64,000 nt of DNA. It comes from Akkermansia sp. (lineage in GTDB: Bacteria; Verrucomicrobiota; Verrucomicrobiia; Verrucomicrobiales; Akkermansiaceae). Location of the stretch: contig JAFWZG010000054.1 of assembly GCA_017517385.1 (NCBI GenBank), positions 62,001 to 126,000 on the forward strand, given 5' to 3'. Position 1 is the stretch's first letter. Each line of letters starts with the position of its first letter. The position numbers and the translations under genes were made by a program. The notes beneath the pieces were generated by a model. It did no database searches and had not been told where the DNA came from. It saw nothing but the letters and a program-made list of their open reading frames with translations. Positions 43,699 through 52,260 of the stretch are shown piece after piece.

Positions 43699-45060
43699 AT
43701 GCCGAGTGTACTGATAAAGACTTATGGTTGCCAGATGAATGAACGTGACAGCGAACAGGTGCTGAGCATGTTTCTGGCCGGTGGGTATGAGATAACGAAG
43801 GATGAAGCTGAGGCTGATGTCATCCTTATCAACACCTGCTCTGTGCGTGAAAAAGCAGAGCTCAAGGCCCTGGGTAAGATGGGGCTACTCTGTGCCCGTC
43901 CTACCGCGAAACCTTGGGTAGTGTATGGATTCATGGGCTGTATGTGCCAGAGCCGTCAGCGCAGTTTGTTCCGTGATTTGCCCCGTCTTGATTTAGTGTG
44001 CGGCACCCGCCAGTATCACAATGTTTACAAGCATTGCAACCGCCTGTTGCGCAGCCGCTTGGGGCAGAATATCACAGAACCGTTCCGCCGCGGCGCACAC
44101 ATCTGCGCTGTGGACCATGAAGACGGCTTCCAGAATGCCATTAAGGACCACCTGCCACCCGCCGGTAACTGCACTGCCTTTGTTTCCATTATGCAGGGCT
44201 GTGATATGAAGTGCTCGTACTGCATTGTTCCCAGCACACGCGGCAGTGAATGCAGCCGCCCGCAGCAAGATATCCTTGTGGAAGCCCGGGAGCTTGTGGC
44301 CCGAGGCGTGAAAGAAATCACTCTACTGGGGCAGATTGTGAACCGTTACGGCAAGGATGAGCCCGTGGTGAATGGCCGCGGGGCCTTTGTCCGCCTTCTG
44401 GAAGCTCTGCACGAGATTGATGGTTTGGAGCGTATTCGCTTCACCTCTCCCCATCCCATAGGTTTTCGTCAGGACTTGGTGAATGCTTACACTTATCTGC
44501 CCAAGCTTTGCAGCCACATTCACTTCCCTATGCAGAGCGGCAGTGATCGTATTCTCAAGCTCATGCTGCGTCCGTACAAGAATGAAAAGTATCTACAGCT
44601 TTGCGAGGCCATGCGTGAAGCTCGTCCTGACCTTGCTATAACGACTGATATCATCGTTGGCTTCCCTGGTGAGACGGATGAAGACTATCTGCAGACAAAG
44701 GCCGCGGTGGAACGCATCCAGTTTGACAACGCCTTCATATTCCAATATTCCCCGCGTCGTGATACACCCGCGGCCGCAATGGCGGAGCAGATTTGCCTGC
44801 GTGTGAAGGAAGAGCGCAACCATGACCTACTGGAATGTGTGAACCGCATCGCCACCGCACGCAATATGGCGCTTGTGGGCTCTCAGCAGACTATTCTCGT
44901 GGAAGGTCCCAGCAAGAACAACCCGGAGCGTCTTCAGGGCCGCACCTCTCAGAATAAGCCTGTTATCATTGACGGCGGGACGGCAGAAGTCGGCAGTATT
45001 GTTCCCGTCCGTATTGATGAATGCACTGGGTTTACGCTTTACGGTTCTGTACAAAAATGA
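43699..45060 (+). CDS. miaB: tRNA-2-methylthio-N6-isopentenyladenosine synthase
   Basis: A radical-SAM methylthiotransferase that adds ms2 to i6A37 of tRNA (453 aa). The N-terminal cluster domain has Cys11, Cys47 and Cys81 (YGCQMNERD, INTCSVREKA, MGCMCQ). The radical-SAM CxxxCxxC is Cys168, Cys172 and Cys175 in CDMKCSYCIVPSTRG. A C-terminal TRAM domain (QTILVEGPSKNNPERLQGR...) completes the family layout. The long, conserved MiaB pattern favours this over RimO or MtaB. It overlaps the next gene by 4 nt (ATGA). Confidence 0.95.
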   Translation: MPSVLIKTYGCQMNERDSEQVLSMFLAGGYEITKDEAEADVILINTCSVREKAELKALGKMGLLCARPTAKPWVVYGFMGCMCQSRQRSLFRDLPRLDLVCGTRQYHNVYKHCNRLLRSRLGQNITEPFRRGAHICAVDHEDGFQNAIKDHLPPAGNCTAFVSIMQGCDMKCSYCIVPSTRGSECSRPQQDILVEARELVARGVKEITLLGQIVNRYGKDEPVVNGRGAFVRLLEALHEIDGLERIRFTSPHPIGFRQDLVNAYTYLPKLCSHIHFPMQSGSDRILKLMLRPYKNEKYLQLCEAMREARPDLAITTDIIVGFPGETDEDYLQTKAAVERIQFDNAFIFQYSPRRDTPAAAMAEQICLRVKEERNHDLLECVNRIATARNMALVGSQQTILVEGPSKNNPERLQGRTSQNKPVIIDGGTAEVGSIVPVRIDECTGFTLYGSVQK

Positions 45061-45983
45061 AGCACATCTTGGCGCTCTTGAGTTTGGTCGCTATCATCTG
45101 CCCGGCGTTTGCTGAGTGGCAGATGGAGATTCCTGCTGATATTCGCGCAAATTATCTGGAACCAGACCGCGTGCTCAGTGAGGACGATTGTGACTGGCGC
45201 GGGCCGGTTAGGGCCATTTTTCAGCCGGCTGTGCAGCACTGCACCTCTGCTCGCGAGGCGGTGTTATATATTGCCGCACACATGACGGAGCTTACAGGCA
45301 CCTATTATTCAGCAGAACGCCGCAGGCAGGACATGAATGCGCTGGAGGCTCTTGAGGAGAAAAAAATCTCATGCACCGGGCAGACCATTCTCATGGTATG
45401 TGCCTTCCGTTCTGTGGGAATACCGGCACGCGCCGTGGGGATTCCTACATGGAACCATATACAGGGCAATCATACATGGCCGGAGGTATGGCTGGATGGT
45501 GAGTGGCAGATGATTGAGTTCAACGAAAAGGACTTTAATACTCCGTGGGTGATGGAAAATATCGGCATGCTTGATGCGAGTCATCCGTGGCAGAGGATAG
45601 TCGCCCAATGCCCACAGGGGCGCCGAATTTTCCCCGTGGGTAATATGCGCAGCAACCGCATCACAGCAGAAGATGTCACGGAACGCTACCGCAAACTCGC
45701 TGCAGATTGGTATGCACAAAACGGGCTGCCGCCTGACACGCAGCGATTGATGGTGGATGTACAGCCTCGTGTAGACGCAGAAATAATGGTACAATTAGTG
45801 AGCGGTGACGGCACTGTTCTGGAAACAACGCCTCTGCCTACCACGCGAGATGATGTACGCAAGTTTGCTACGTTCAACCTGCCTCGCAACGGACAGCACT
45901 ATCTAGTATTCCCGGGCAATGTGAAGTTCCCCGTTCAGGCCACACAAGGCCCGGTTCACATTCTGCGGCTTCGCCGGCAGTAA
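45057..45983 (+). CDS. Exported transglutaminase-like protein
   Basis: A 308-residue protein with a signal peptide (MKHILALLSLVAIICPAFAE) and a transglutaminase-like core. Cys106 lies in KKISCTGQTILMVCAFRSVGIPAR, His139 in GNHTWPEVWL, and an acidic residue near Glu154 follows WQMIEF in place of the usual Asp. The remaining C-terminal part (about 200-308) is beta-rich with a possible carbohydrate or protein-binding role. Such proteins can be proteases, amidases or crosslinking enzymes; substrate is unknown. ATG 45057 overlaps the miaB stop; the upstream frame to 45021 lacks a signal peptide. Confidence 0.8.
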   Translation: MKHILALLSLVAIICPAFAEWQMEIPADIRANYLEPDRVLSEDDCDWRGPVRAIFQPAVQHCTSAREAVLYIAAHMTELTGTYYSAERRRQDMNALEALEEKKISCTGQTILMVCAFRSVGIPARAVGIPTWNHIQGNHTWPEVWLDGEWQMIEFNEKDFNTPWVMENIGMLDASHPWQRIVAQCPQGRRIFPVGNMRSNRITAEDVTERYRKLAADWYAQNGLPPDTQRLMVDVQPRVDAEIMVQLVSGDGTVLETTPLPTTRDDVRKFATFNLPRNGQHYLVFPGNVKFPVQATQGPVHILRLRRQ

Positions 45984-46029
45984 ATGAATCCCCGTTGAAC
46001 TTTGTCCCGGCGACACTTTGTTTAATGCA

Positions 46030-48468
46030 TCAAGTCGCGGCCTTTGGTGTGCCGGCATAGACAATCTGCCCACCATCATCTCCGGCTCCGGGGCCAAGTT
46101 CGATGAGATAATCGGCACAAGAGAGAATGCCCTGGTGATGCTCGATGCACAATACGGTATGCCCAGCTGCACGCAAACGGTATAGCGCCCGTAACAGCAT
46201 ATCAACTTCGCGGAAATGCAATCCCGTGGAGGGCTCATCCAGCACAAACAAGAGTTTCTCGCCCTCTCTACGCCCACGTTTGGGGGCAGCTTTTGCCAGA
46301 TAGGTGGCAATCTTCACACGCTGAGCCTCACCGCCTGATAGAGTAGTTACAGAGCGGTCCAGAGGCATGTATCCGAGGCCAATATCATGCAACGCTTGCA
46401 GAATGCCAGCTGCAGCGGGAATGGGTGCAAAGAACTCAAGAGCTTCGTCCACAGTCTGAGCCAAGGCCTGAGCAATAGATTTTCCTCGCCATGTTACTTC
46501 GAGAGTCTCCCTGTTATAACGCGAGCCATGGCAGGCATCACAAGGAGTGTACAAATCCGCGAGGAAGTTCATATCCACCTGCAGACGGCCTGTACCACCG
46601 CAACGCTCACAGCGACCACCACGTGTATTCAGAGAGAAGCGCGCTGCTGTGTATCCTCTTTGGCGTGAAAGCGGAAGAGCTGCATACAGCGGACGCAAGG
46701 CGTCCAGAAGCCCGGTGGCAGTTGCCGGGGTAGATTTCGGAGAAGTACCAAGAGGACTCTGATCCAACAAAACTGCGCGAGCCAGCCCCTCCCCACCAAG
46801 CATTTTTCCTGCTTTGATAGCGGGCAGCAGGCATTCATGCACCAGTGTACTCTTGCCTGAGCCTCCGGGGCCACTCAGACACGTAAATGCCCCCACCGGA
46901 AAGCGTAATGTAACATCCTTCAGATTGCGGGCCTTGGCATGGCGAAGCTCTGCCCACTTACAGGCCAGGATATCCACGGTGTCTGATTGGGAAAATTGTT
47001 TCCGGCCGGATAGCCAAGCAGAAGTAGGTGAATCATCATTAGAGAGAAAATTCTCATATGAACCTTCAGCGAGCACAATGCCGCCTTCAGGACCGCTCCC
47101 CGGCCCCATTTCCACCAGCCAGTCAGCTTCAGCCAGCAGCTGAGGGTCATGCTCCACCACGAGGATAGTATTGCCTTTATCTCGCAGGCGTTTGAGCGCT
47201 GTGATGAGTTTTGCAGTTTCAGTTGGGTGAAGACCAATAGTCGGCTCATCTAGAATGTATAGCACACCGGAGAGACCTCCACCAATCTGGCCGGCAAGTC
47301 TGGCGCGCTGCAGTTCACCGCCGGAAAGCGAGGAAGCAGAGCGAGATAGTGAGAGATAACCGAGCCCAAGCTCAATCAGACAATCCAACCGTCTTTGCAG
47401 TTCCTGTACAGCCGTCTGAAGCGCCTCACGGAACACCTCAGGTATGTGCAGCTCTGACAGCATATCGCGATTCCGCTGCACTGTAAGAGAGCAGAAATCC
47501 CCCAGATTAATCTCATTCTCGCCAAACTGCAGGGTAACGGCTAGAGCCACTGGGTTCAGGCGCATCCCCTTGCAGGCCGGGCATACCATAATTTCGCCGC
47601 TCTTCTTTTCTTTTAGGCCTGTGCCCTCGCACTCGGTACAGCATCCCCGGGGTGAATAATGTGAGAAAAATCCGGGAGTTAAATCAGGCAGGGTAAAGCC
47701 CGTGTCCGCATTACGATAGCGCGTATGAAAACAGCTCAGCTGCGGCTCGTCACCCTTTGGTTGAATGAGCGCCCGAAGCTCATCCGGCCACAGCCTCAGA
47801 GCCACTTGTACGGAGTCTGCTACTCGAGCCTCACCCCCGGCGCGTATGATGATACGGTCCACCACAAGTTCACAGACTTCCCCCTCGCGCGGAGGATTAT
47901 CTTCAAGATCTTCCAAATCTTTGATTTGACCTGCGACACGAACTCGGAGATAGCCAAGCTTCCTCAGTTGCAGAATATCGCTCTGTGGTTCTCGGCCAAA
48001 AGCCGGGTCGAGAGGCGCGAGGAGAGTAAGCCTTGTGCCTTCAGGTAATGAGCAAAGGGTGGATGTAATCTCCTCCGGGCTCAGGCGAGTAAGTCTTTCA
48101 CCGGTGTCCGGATCATGAGGAATGCCGATGGCGGCGTAAATAATGCGGAGATAATCCAGCGTTTCAGTAATGGAGCCGAGCACAGCACGGTGATGACCGG
48201 CTGGCATATGTTGCTCTAGACAAAGAGCGGGAGGAAGCCCGTCTATGGCGTCCACTTTAGGCTTCTCGGGGCGAGAAAGGAGGCGTCTAGCCCCGGCAGA
48301 AAGACAATCCAAAAAGCGCCTCCGGGATTCAGCAAAGAGCGTGTCGTAGGCTAAGGTGCTTTTGCCGGACCCGCTCGGGCCCATCAGCGCAATAATCTTT
48401 CCGGCAGGAAGGGTAAGATTGACATGTTGCAGATTATTCTGCGCGGCTCCGGTAATGTGAATATTCAC
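46030..48468 (-). CDS. Short UvrA paralogue (ABC-type excinuclease-like ATPase)
   Basis: An 812-residue soluble DNA-binding ATPase. Two complete UvrA-type nucleotide sites: Walker A GPSGSGKST (30-38) with SSLSGGELQR and YILDEPTIGLH, and GPGGSGKST with TTLSGGEAQRVKIATYL and FVLDEPSTGLH. Zinc pairs CTECEGTG/CPACKG and CERCGGTG/CDACHG are present. It is about 130 residues shorter than canonical UvrA (about 940); the region of the UvrB-binding domain looks reduced, as in UvrA2 and drug-resistance paralogues. It is therefore unlikely to be the main repair UvrA. It lies 25 nt downstream of the bactofilin pair on the same strand. Confidence 0.85.
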   Translation of the reverse strand: MNIHITGAAQNNLQHVNLTLPAGKIIALMGPSGSGKSTLAYDTLFAESRRRFLDCLSAGARRLLSRPEKPKVDAIDGLPPALCLEQHMPAGHHRAVLGSITETLDYLRIIYAAIGIPHDPDTGERLTRLSPEEITSTLCSLPEGTRLTLLAPLDPAFGREPQSDILQLRKLGYLRVRVAGQIKDLEDLEDNPPREGEVCELVVDRIIIRAGGEARVADSVQVALRLWPDELRALIQPKGDEPQLSCFHTRYRNADTGFTLPDLTPGFFSHYSPRGCCTECEGTGLKEKKSGEIMVCPACKGMRLNPVALAVTLQFGENEINLGDFCSLTVQRNRDMLSELHIPEVFREALQTAVQELQRRLDCLIELGLGYLSLSRSASSLSGGELQRARLAGQIGGGLSGVLYILDEPTIGLHPTETAKLITALKRLRDKGNTILVVEHDPQLLAEADWLVEMGPGSGPEGGIVLAEGSYENFLSNDDSPTSAWLSGRKQFSQSDTVDILACKWAELRHAKARNLKDVTLRFPVGAFTCLSGPGGSGKSTLVHECLLPAIKAGKMLGGEGLARAVLLDQSPLGTSPKSTPATATGLLDALRPLYAALPLSRQRGYTAARFSLNTRGGRCERCGGTGRLQVDMNFLADLYTPCDACHGSRYNRETLEVTWRGKSIAQALAQTVDEALEFFAPIPAAAGILQALHDIGLGYMPLDRSVTTLSGGEAQRVKIATYLAKAAPKRGRREGEKLLFVLDEPSTGLHFREVDMLLRALYRLRAAGHTVLCIEHHQGILSCADYLIELGPGAGDDGGQIVYAGTPKAAT

Positions 48469-48493
48469 GGCCTATTTCGGTGGTATATGATAC

Positions 48494-49144
48494 TTAATCC
48501 GGAATTACGTTATGCCATTGGCCATGGTGGATTCCGCCATTTTCCACGTGGAGAGAGGGTGTATAGCAATCACCGTATAACTCACCTCCGCGGTGAATTA
48601 CGATGCTTTTGTTTGCAATAATGCGCCCGGTCAGCCTGCCGTTCACTTCAAGCTCGTTCGTTGTCACCCCCTGTGTAAGAACAACGTCCGTGGACTTATC
48701 CACCAACATGCGCGTTGCCTGAACCGAACCCTCTATTCGGTTGTTGCTGCTCACTCGCAAGGTCCCGCTGCACCTGTATGTTCCGGAGCCACGTCCATAA
48801 AGCGTGCAGTTGTTACATACAACAGAAAGCTGAGATAGCACTGCATCTGGCTGTATGGTTACGTTGCCAAGTGTTCGCACGGTCAGACGTTGGGCCCCGG
48901 GCTTCAAGTCCACATCCGTCATCTTCAAGTGCGCATGACAGTGAACGCAGTTGGCGGAGAGTGCTACAGCCGGTACTTGTGAACGCATCCCACACTCGTA
49001 GCATACCACCTCGCGTTTGGGAACTTGTGGCTTTTCCGGGCGTGGTACAAACGAGGTGAGCGCAACACGACGGTTGCGCTCATTCTCAGGTAAGAGCCCG
49101 GATACAACGGGCACATTCAGTGGCTCTGTTTTGTACCCGGGCAT
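48494..49144 (-). CDS. Bactofilin-like protein with zinc ribbon
   Basis: A 216-residue protein. An N-terminal extension (about 1-45) is followed by a four-cysteine zinc ribbon (CYECG about 43-47 and CVHCH about 61-65). Then comes a right-handed beta-helix type region typical of polymer-forming bactofilins (LTVRTLGNVTIQPDAVLSQL, GSVQATRMLVDKSTDV, LEVNGRLTGRIIANKSIVIH). Bactofilins self-assemble into cytoskeletal filaments near the membrane. The zinc ribbon suggests a regulated or interacting variant. It follows the first bactofilin by 18 nt. Confidence 0.75.
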   Translation of the reverse strand: MPGYKTEPLNVPVVSGLLPENERNRRVALTSFVPRPEKPQVPKREVVCYECGMRSQVPAVALSANCVHCHAHLKMTDVDLKPGAQRLTVRTLGNVTIQPDAVLSQLSVVCNNCTLYGRGSGTYRCSGTLRVSSNNRIEGSVQATRMLVDKSTDVVLTQGVTTNELEVNGRLTGRIIANKSIVIHRGGELYGDCYTPSLHVENGGIHHGQWHNVIPD

Positions 49145-49162
49145 AGCAATTTATCGTTCGGC

Positions 49163-49798
49163 TTAGCCGAGAAGATTGTTGTCGCTTGCGGCAGGGGCCT
49201 TAGCAGTCTTGGGCTTCTTGGGCATCACGGTAACAGCAGGAGCAGGAGCAGTATTACCGGTAGCTACACCAACCATACAGTGGCCGATGAATACGGCACC
49301 CTCCTGAATGGAAATCTTGGAAGCGGTTACATCACCCACCAGCTCAGCAGTGGCAGAGAGCTCAACGCGGTCTGTTACCACCACGTCACCGGTCACATGC
49401 CCGTGAATGATAGCGCTGCGGGTGCGAACAGCTACCTTCGTCTGCTCACCAGCCTGAATAGAAGCATTGGAGCCCACGGTCAGCTCACCATCGGAAGTGA
49501 TTTCGCCTACCACGGAGCCGTCTACAAGCAAGTCATCCGTAAAACGGAGAATACCCACTACAGAAACGTCGGAATTCAATACGTTACGGGATGCAACAGA
49601 CGTGTTGGAAACAGGTGCATCAGCACCAAAGGGAGCAGCGGGAGTCTCAACTGCACCACCGCCGAAATAACCACCCTGAGTAGCTACCTCAGGAGTAGAA
49701 GTCGGGGCAGTCCAATCACTCGGAACATCAGCATAATCGTTAGCGGGAGCTGCTGCAGGAGAAACGGGTTTCTGGCGGGAAGAGTATCCTTTGAACAT
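49163..49798 (-). CDS. Bactofilin
   Basis: A 211-residue cytoskeletal polymer protein. The N-terminal about 75 residues are Pro/Ala/Gly-rich and disordered, the central domain shows the bactofilin beta-helix rungs (SVVGILRFTDDLLVDGSVVG, AIIHGHVTGDVVVTDRVELS, VGDVTASKISIQEGAVFIGH), and the tail is Lys/Ala/Pro-rich. Both disordered ends are usual. It is the first of a three-gene minus-strand set with the zinc-ribbon bactofilin and the UvrA paralogue. No convincing promoter was found in 49799-49939. Confidence 0.88.
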   Translation of the reverse strand: MFKGYSSRQKPVSPAAAPANDYADVPSDWTAPTSTPEVATQGGYFGGGAVETPAAPFGADAPVSNTSVASRNVLNSDVSVVGILRFTDDLLVDGSVVGEITSDGELTVGSNASIQAGEQTKVAVRTRSAIIHGHVTGDVVVTDRVELSATAELVGDVTASKISIQEGAVFIGHCMVGVATGNTAPAPAVTVMPKKPKTAKAPAASDNNLLG

Positions 49799-49939
49799 AA
49801 TCGTATCGTAGTAAAGATTTTGGAAGATGTGCGACCTACAAAGGTCATTTTTCGGCGCTTATGTTACCTTTTTGGCGCGTTTTTGTCCATACGAATTTAC
49901 GTCAGAGGCGTATTTTTTTCACAAGACGCGGAAAGGTGC

Positions 49940-49968
49940 TTGCCAAGTGCTCAAATTTAAGGTAGATT
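49940..49968 (+). promoter_or_regulatory. Leaderless-type promoter of fucO
   Basis: TTGCCA (49940-49945), 17 nt, TAGATT (49963-49968). The ATG at 49975 follows after 6 nt, exactly the distance seen between the rnpB -10 box and its RNA end. Confidence 0.8.
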
Positions 49969-49974
49969 GTAAAC

Positions 49975-51135
49975 ATGTCCGCAAAACGATTTATTCTGAA
50001 TGAGACAAGTTATCATGGTCATGGCGCCATCAAAGAGATTGTAACCGAGGTGAAAAACCGTGGTTTTGCTAAGGCTCTTGTGGTGACAGACGCTGATTTG
50101 GTACGCTTCGGCGTGGTGGCTAAGGTGACAAGCCTTCTTGAAGCAGCAGGATGTGCCTATGAGATTTACGACAAGGTAAAGGCCAACCCCAGCGTTGCTG
50201 TTGTAGAGGCCGGTGTTGAGGCCTTCAAAGCAGCTGGTGCTGACTACATGATTGCTATCGGTGGCGGTTCCCCTCAGGATACCGCAAAAGCCATTGGCAT
50301 TATCATTAACAACCCCGAGTTTGCTGATGTTGTATCTCTGGAGGGCCTTGCTCCCACCAAGAACAAATGCGTTCCCGTGATTGCAGTGGCTACCACAGCC
50401 GGTACTGCTGCTGAGACCACTATTAACTACGTGATTACAGATGAGGCTAAGCGCCGCAAGTTCGTGTGCGTTGACCCTCACGACATCCCCGTAGTTGCCG
50501 TGGTGGATCCTGACATGATGTCCTCCATGCCTGCCGGCCTTACCGCTGCTACTGGCATGGATGCTCTCACTCACGCCATCGAAGGTTACACTACCTTGGC
50601 CGCTTGGGAGCTTGCTGACACTCTGAATCTGAAGGCTATCGAGCTTATCGCTAAGAATCTGCGTAAGGCTGTAGTGAATGATCCTGATGGCCGCGAGGGC
50701 ATGGCTCTGGGCCAGTACATGACGGGCATGGCTTTCTCTAACGTAGGCCTTGGCGTTGTACACGGTATGGCTCACCCCCTGAGCGCCTTCTACAACACTC
50801 CCCACGGTGTTGCTAATGCCGTACTCCTTCCCTATGTGATGGAGTACAATGCCCCCTACACCGGCGAGAAGTTCCGCGAAATCGCTCGCGTGATGGGTGT
50901 ACAGGGCGTAGATTCCATGAGTCAGGATGAGTACCGCAAGGCAGCCATTGAGGCTGTTAAACAGCTCTCTGTGGATGTTAAGATTCCCCAGACTCTGGCC
51001 GAAATCGGCGTGAAGGAGGAAGACCTCGAGGCCCTGACGGATGCCGCTATGGCTGACGTTTGCACCGGTGGCAATCCCCGTCCCTGCACTTGGGAAGAGG
51101 TGCTGCAGGTTTACAAGACGGCCTACAATGGCTAA
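49975..51135 (+). CDS. fucO: Iron-dependent alcohol dehydrogenase, lactaldehyde reductase type
   Basis: Group III iron-containing dehydrogenase (386 aa), closest in pattern to FucO, which reduces L-lactaldehyde to 1,2-propanediol with NADH during fucose or rhamnose fermentation. The NAD loop is IAIGGGSPQDTAKA (93-106). Metal ligands Asp196, His200, His263 and His277 (GMDALTHAIEGY, VVHGMAHPL, NTPHGVAN) sit at the same numbers as in E. coli FucO. Fucose from host mucin would be a fitting source, but no other fucose gene is in the window. Related alcohol dehydrogenases cannot be fully excluded. A terminator follows. Confidence 0.88.
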   Translation: MSAKRFILNETSYHGHGAIKEIVTEVKNRGFAKALVVTDADLVRFGVVAKVTSLLEAAGCAYEIYDKVKANPSVAVVEAGVEAFKAAGADYMIAIGGGSPQDTAKAIGIIINNPEFADVVSLEGLAPTKNKCVPVIAVATTAGTAAETTINYVITDEAKRRKFVCVDPHDIPVVAVVDPDMMSSMPAGLTAATGMDALTHAIEGYTTLAAWELADTLNLKAIELIAKNLRKAVVNDPDGREGMALGQYMTGMAFSNVGLGVVHGMAHPLSAFYNTPHGVANAVLLPYVMEYNAPYTGEKFREIARVMGVQGVDSMSQDEYRKAAIEAVKQLSVDVKIPQTLAEIGVKEEDLEALTDAAMADVCTGGNPRPCTWEEVLQVYKTAYNG

Positions 51136-51159
51136 TTAGGGTAATCCTGTCTAGTTTTC

Positions 51160-51196
51160 AGAACCGCTGCGGTGTGTCTGCAGCGGTTCTTTTTTC
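51160..51196 (+). terminator. Rho-independent terminator of fucO
   Basis: A perfect 11-bp stem AGAACCGCTGC (51160-51170) with GCAGCGGTTCT (51180-51190), a 9-nt loop, then TTTTTC. Confidence 0.9.
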
Positions 51197-51234
51197 TTGC
51201 ACAATTGGTTAAATTATCGCAAGATAAAGGCATG

Positions 51235-52194
51235 ATGAAACTTTTCTCTCTGTGTGCTGCGGTAAGTTGTTTTGTGGCCCCTGTTTGTGCGACGGCGGTA
51301 TGGAATACAGATTATGCCGTGGCAAGGGAGAGAGCTCAGGCTGAAGGCAAGAATATCTTGTTGTTCTTCACCGGCTCAGACTGGTGCGGCTGGTGCGCAA
51401 CGCTGCGGCGCGAGGTGCTGGATACGCCTGAATTTATGCAATTTGCTGCTGAGCGATTTATTCTGCTAGAGGTTGATTTACCCAATGATACGTCACGGTT
51501 ATCGGCTGAGACATTGTCTCAGAATCGGGATTTGATGCTGAAATATAACATTACAATGTTTCCCTCATTAATCGCAATTTCACCGGAGGGTATGCTCTTA
51601 GGGGGACTCGCCGGAGGCAGAAACGAAAGAGAAGCTGTTATCTCCCCACTGAGGCAAGCTCATGAAAATGCCACCCTGTTAGAACAGGCAAATTCTGAGC
51701 AAGGAGCTCAACGCGCGGCTACACTCATGCGCTACTATCGGAATATTCCCTCCGTGTTCCGTGACAATATGAATGCTCTCAGAGAGGAAATTGCCACTTT
51801 GGACACAACGGACAGAACCGGTGTACTGGCTGAAATACGTGACCTTGAATTAGTAAGGCGTACTCTTACTCAAGCCAGCGGGATGCAAGCAGATAAAGCC
51901 ATCACGTTACTCATTGAAACCCTAGCTTTAGCTTCCGATGCACGTCGGCAAACGCTACAGATTGCCCTAGCTAATCTTTTGCGGGAACGTATTCGGCAGC
52001 GGACTCTTACGGCCGATACGCTTGATGACATCGAGGCGATTCGGCTTGATAACCTGAGTCTTATTCAGCATTGCCTGCACCCCGATGCCAGAGCCGCTGC
52101 ATTAGCGAGGCTGAATCGGGACTTCTCGTCTCCTGAACTGTTACTCGAAAAACTGCGAAGAGAGCGCGAGGAACGAGGTGCAGACAGCAAGTGA
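51235..52194 (+). CDS. Exported thioredoxin-like protein
   Basis: A 319-residue protein with a signal peptide (MKLFSLCAAVSCFVAPVCATA) and a thioredoxin-fold domain of about 130 residues. The redox motif is WCGWC (Cys51, Cys54) in FFTGSDWCGWCATLRREV, and the cis-Pro region is NITMFPSL. The C-terminal about 170 residues are helical and charged, without a recognised domain. It probably works in periplasmic disulfide exchange. The frame is open to 51172, but that start lies inside the fucO terminator; ATG 51235 (or 51232) gives the signal peptide. Confidence 0.8.
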   Translation: MKLFSLCAAVSCFVAPVCATAVWNTDYAVARERAQAEGKNILLFFTGSDWCGWCATLRREVLDTPEFMQFAAERFILLEVDLPNDTSRLSAETLSQNRDLMLKYNITMFPSLIAISPEGMLLGGLAGGRNEREAVISPLRQAHENATLLEQANSEQGAQRAATLMRYYRNIPSVFRDNMNALREEIATLDTTDRTGVLAEIRDLELVRRTLTQASGMQADKAITLLIETLALASDARRQTLQIALANLLRERIRQRTLTADTLDDIEAIRLDNLSLIQHCLHPDARAAALARLNRDFSSPELLLEKLRREREERGADSK

Positions 52195-52201
52195 TTTCTT
52201 C

Positions 52202-52229
52202 TTGCAATCGTTTCAAAACATGCTAGAAT
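52202..52229 (+). promoter_or_regulatory. Predicted promoter of the cytochrome c peroxidase gene
   Basis: TTGCAA (52202-52207), 16 nt, TAGAAT (52224-52229), preceded by TGC as an extended -10. The leader is about 25 nt. Confidence 0.75.
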
Positions 52230-52260
52230 GTCCGCATAAGATAGCACTCCATCTGATTTT

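Noticed and set aside
51172-51234. Upstream start of the thioredoxin-like gene
   Set aside because: It lies inside the fucO terminator hairpin and would hide the signal peptide that begins at 51235.
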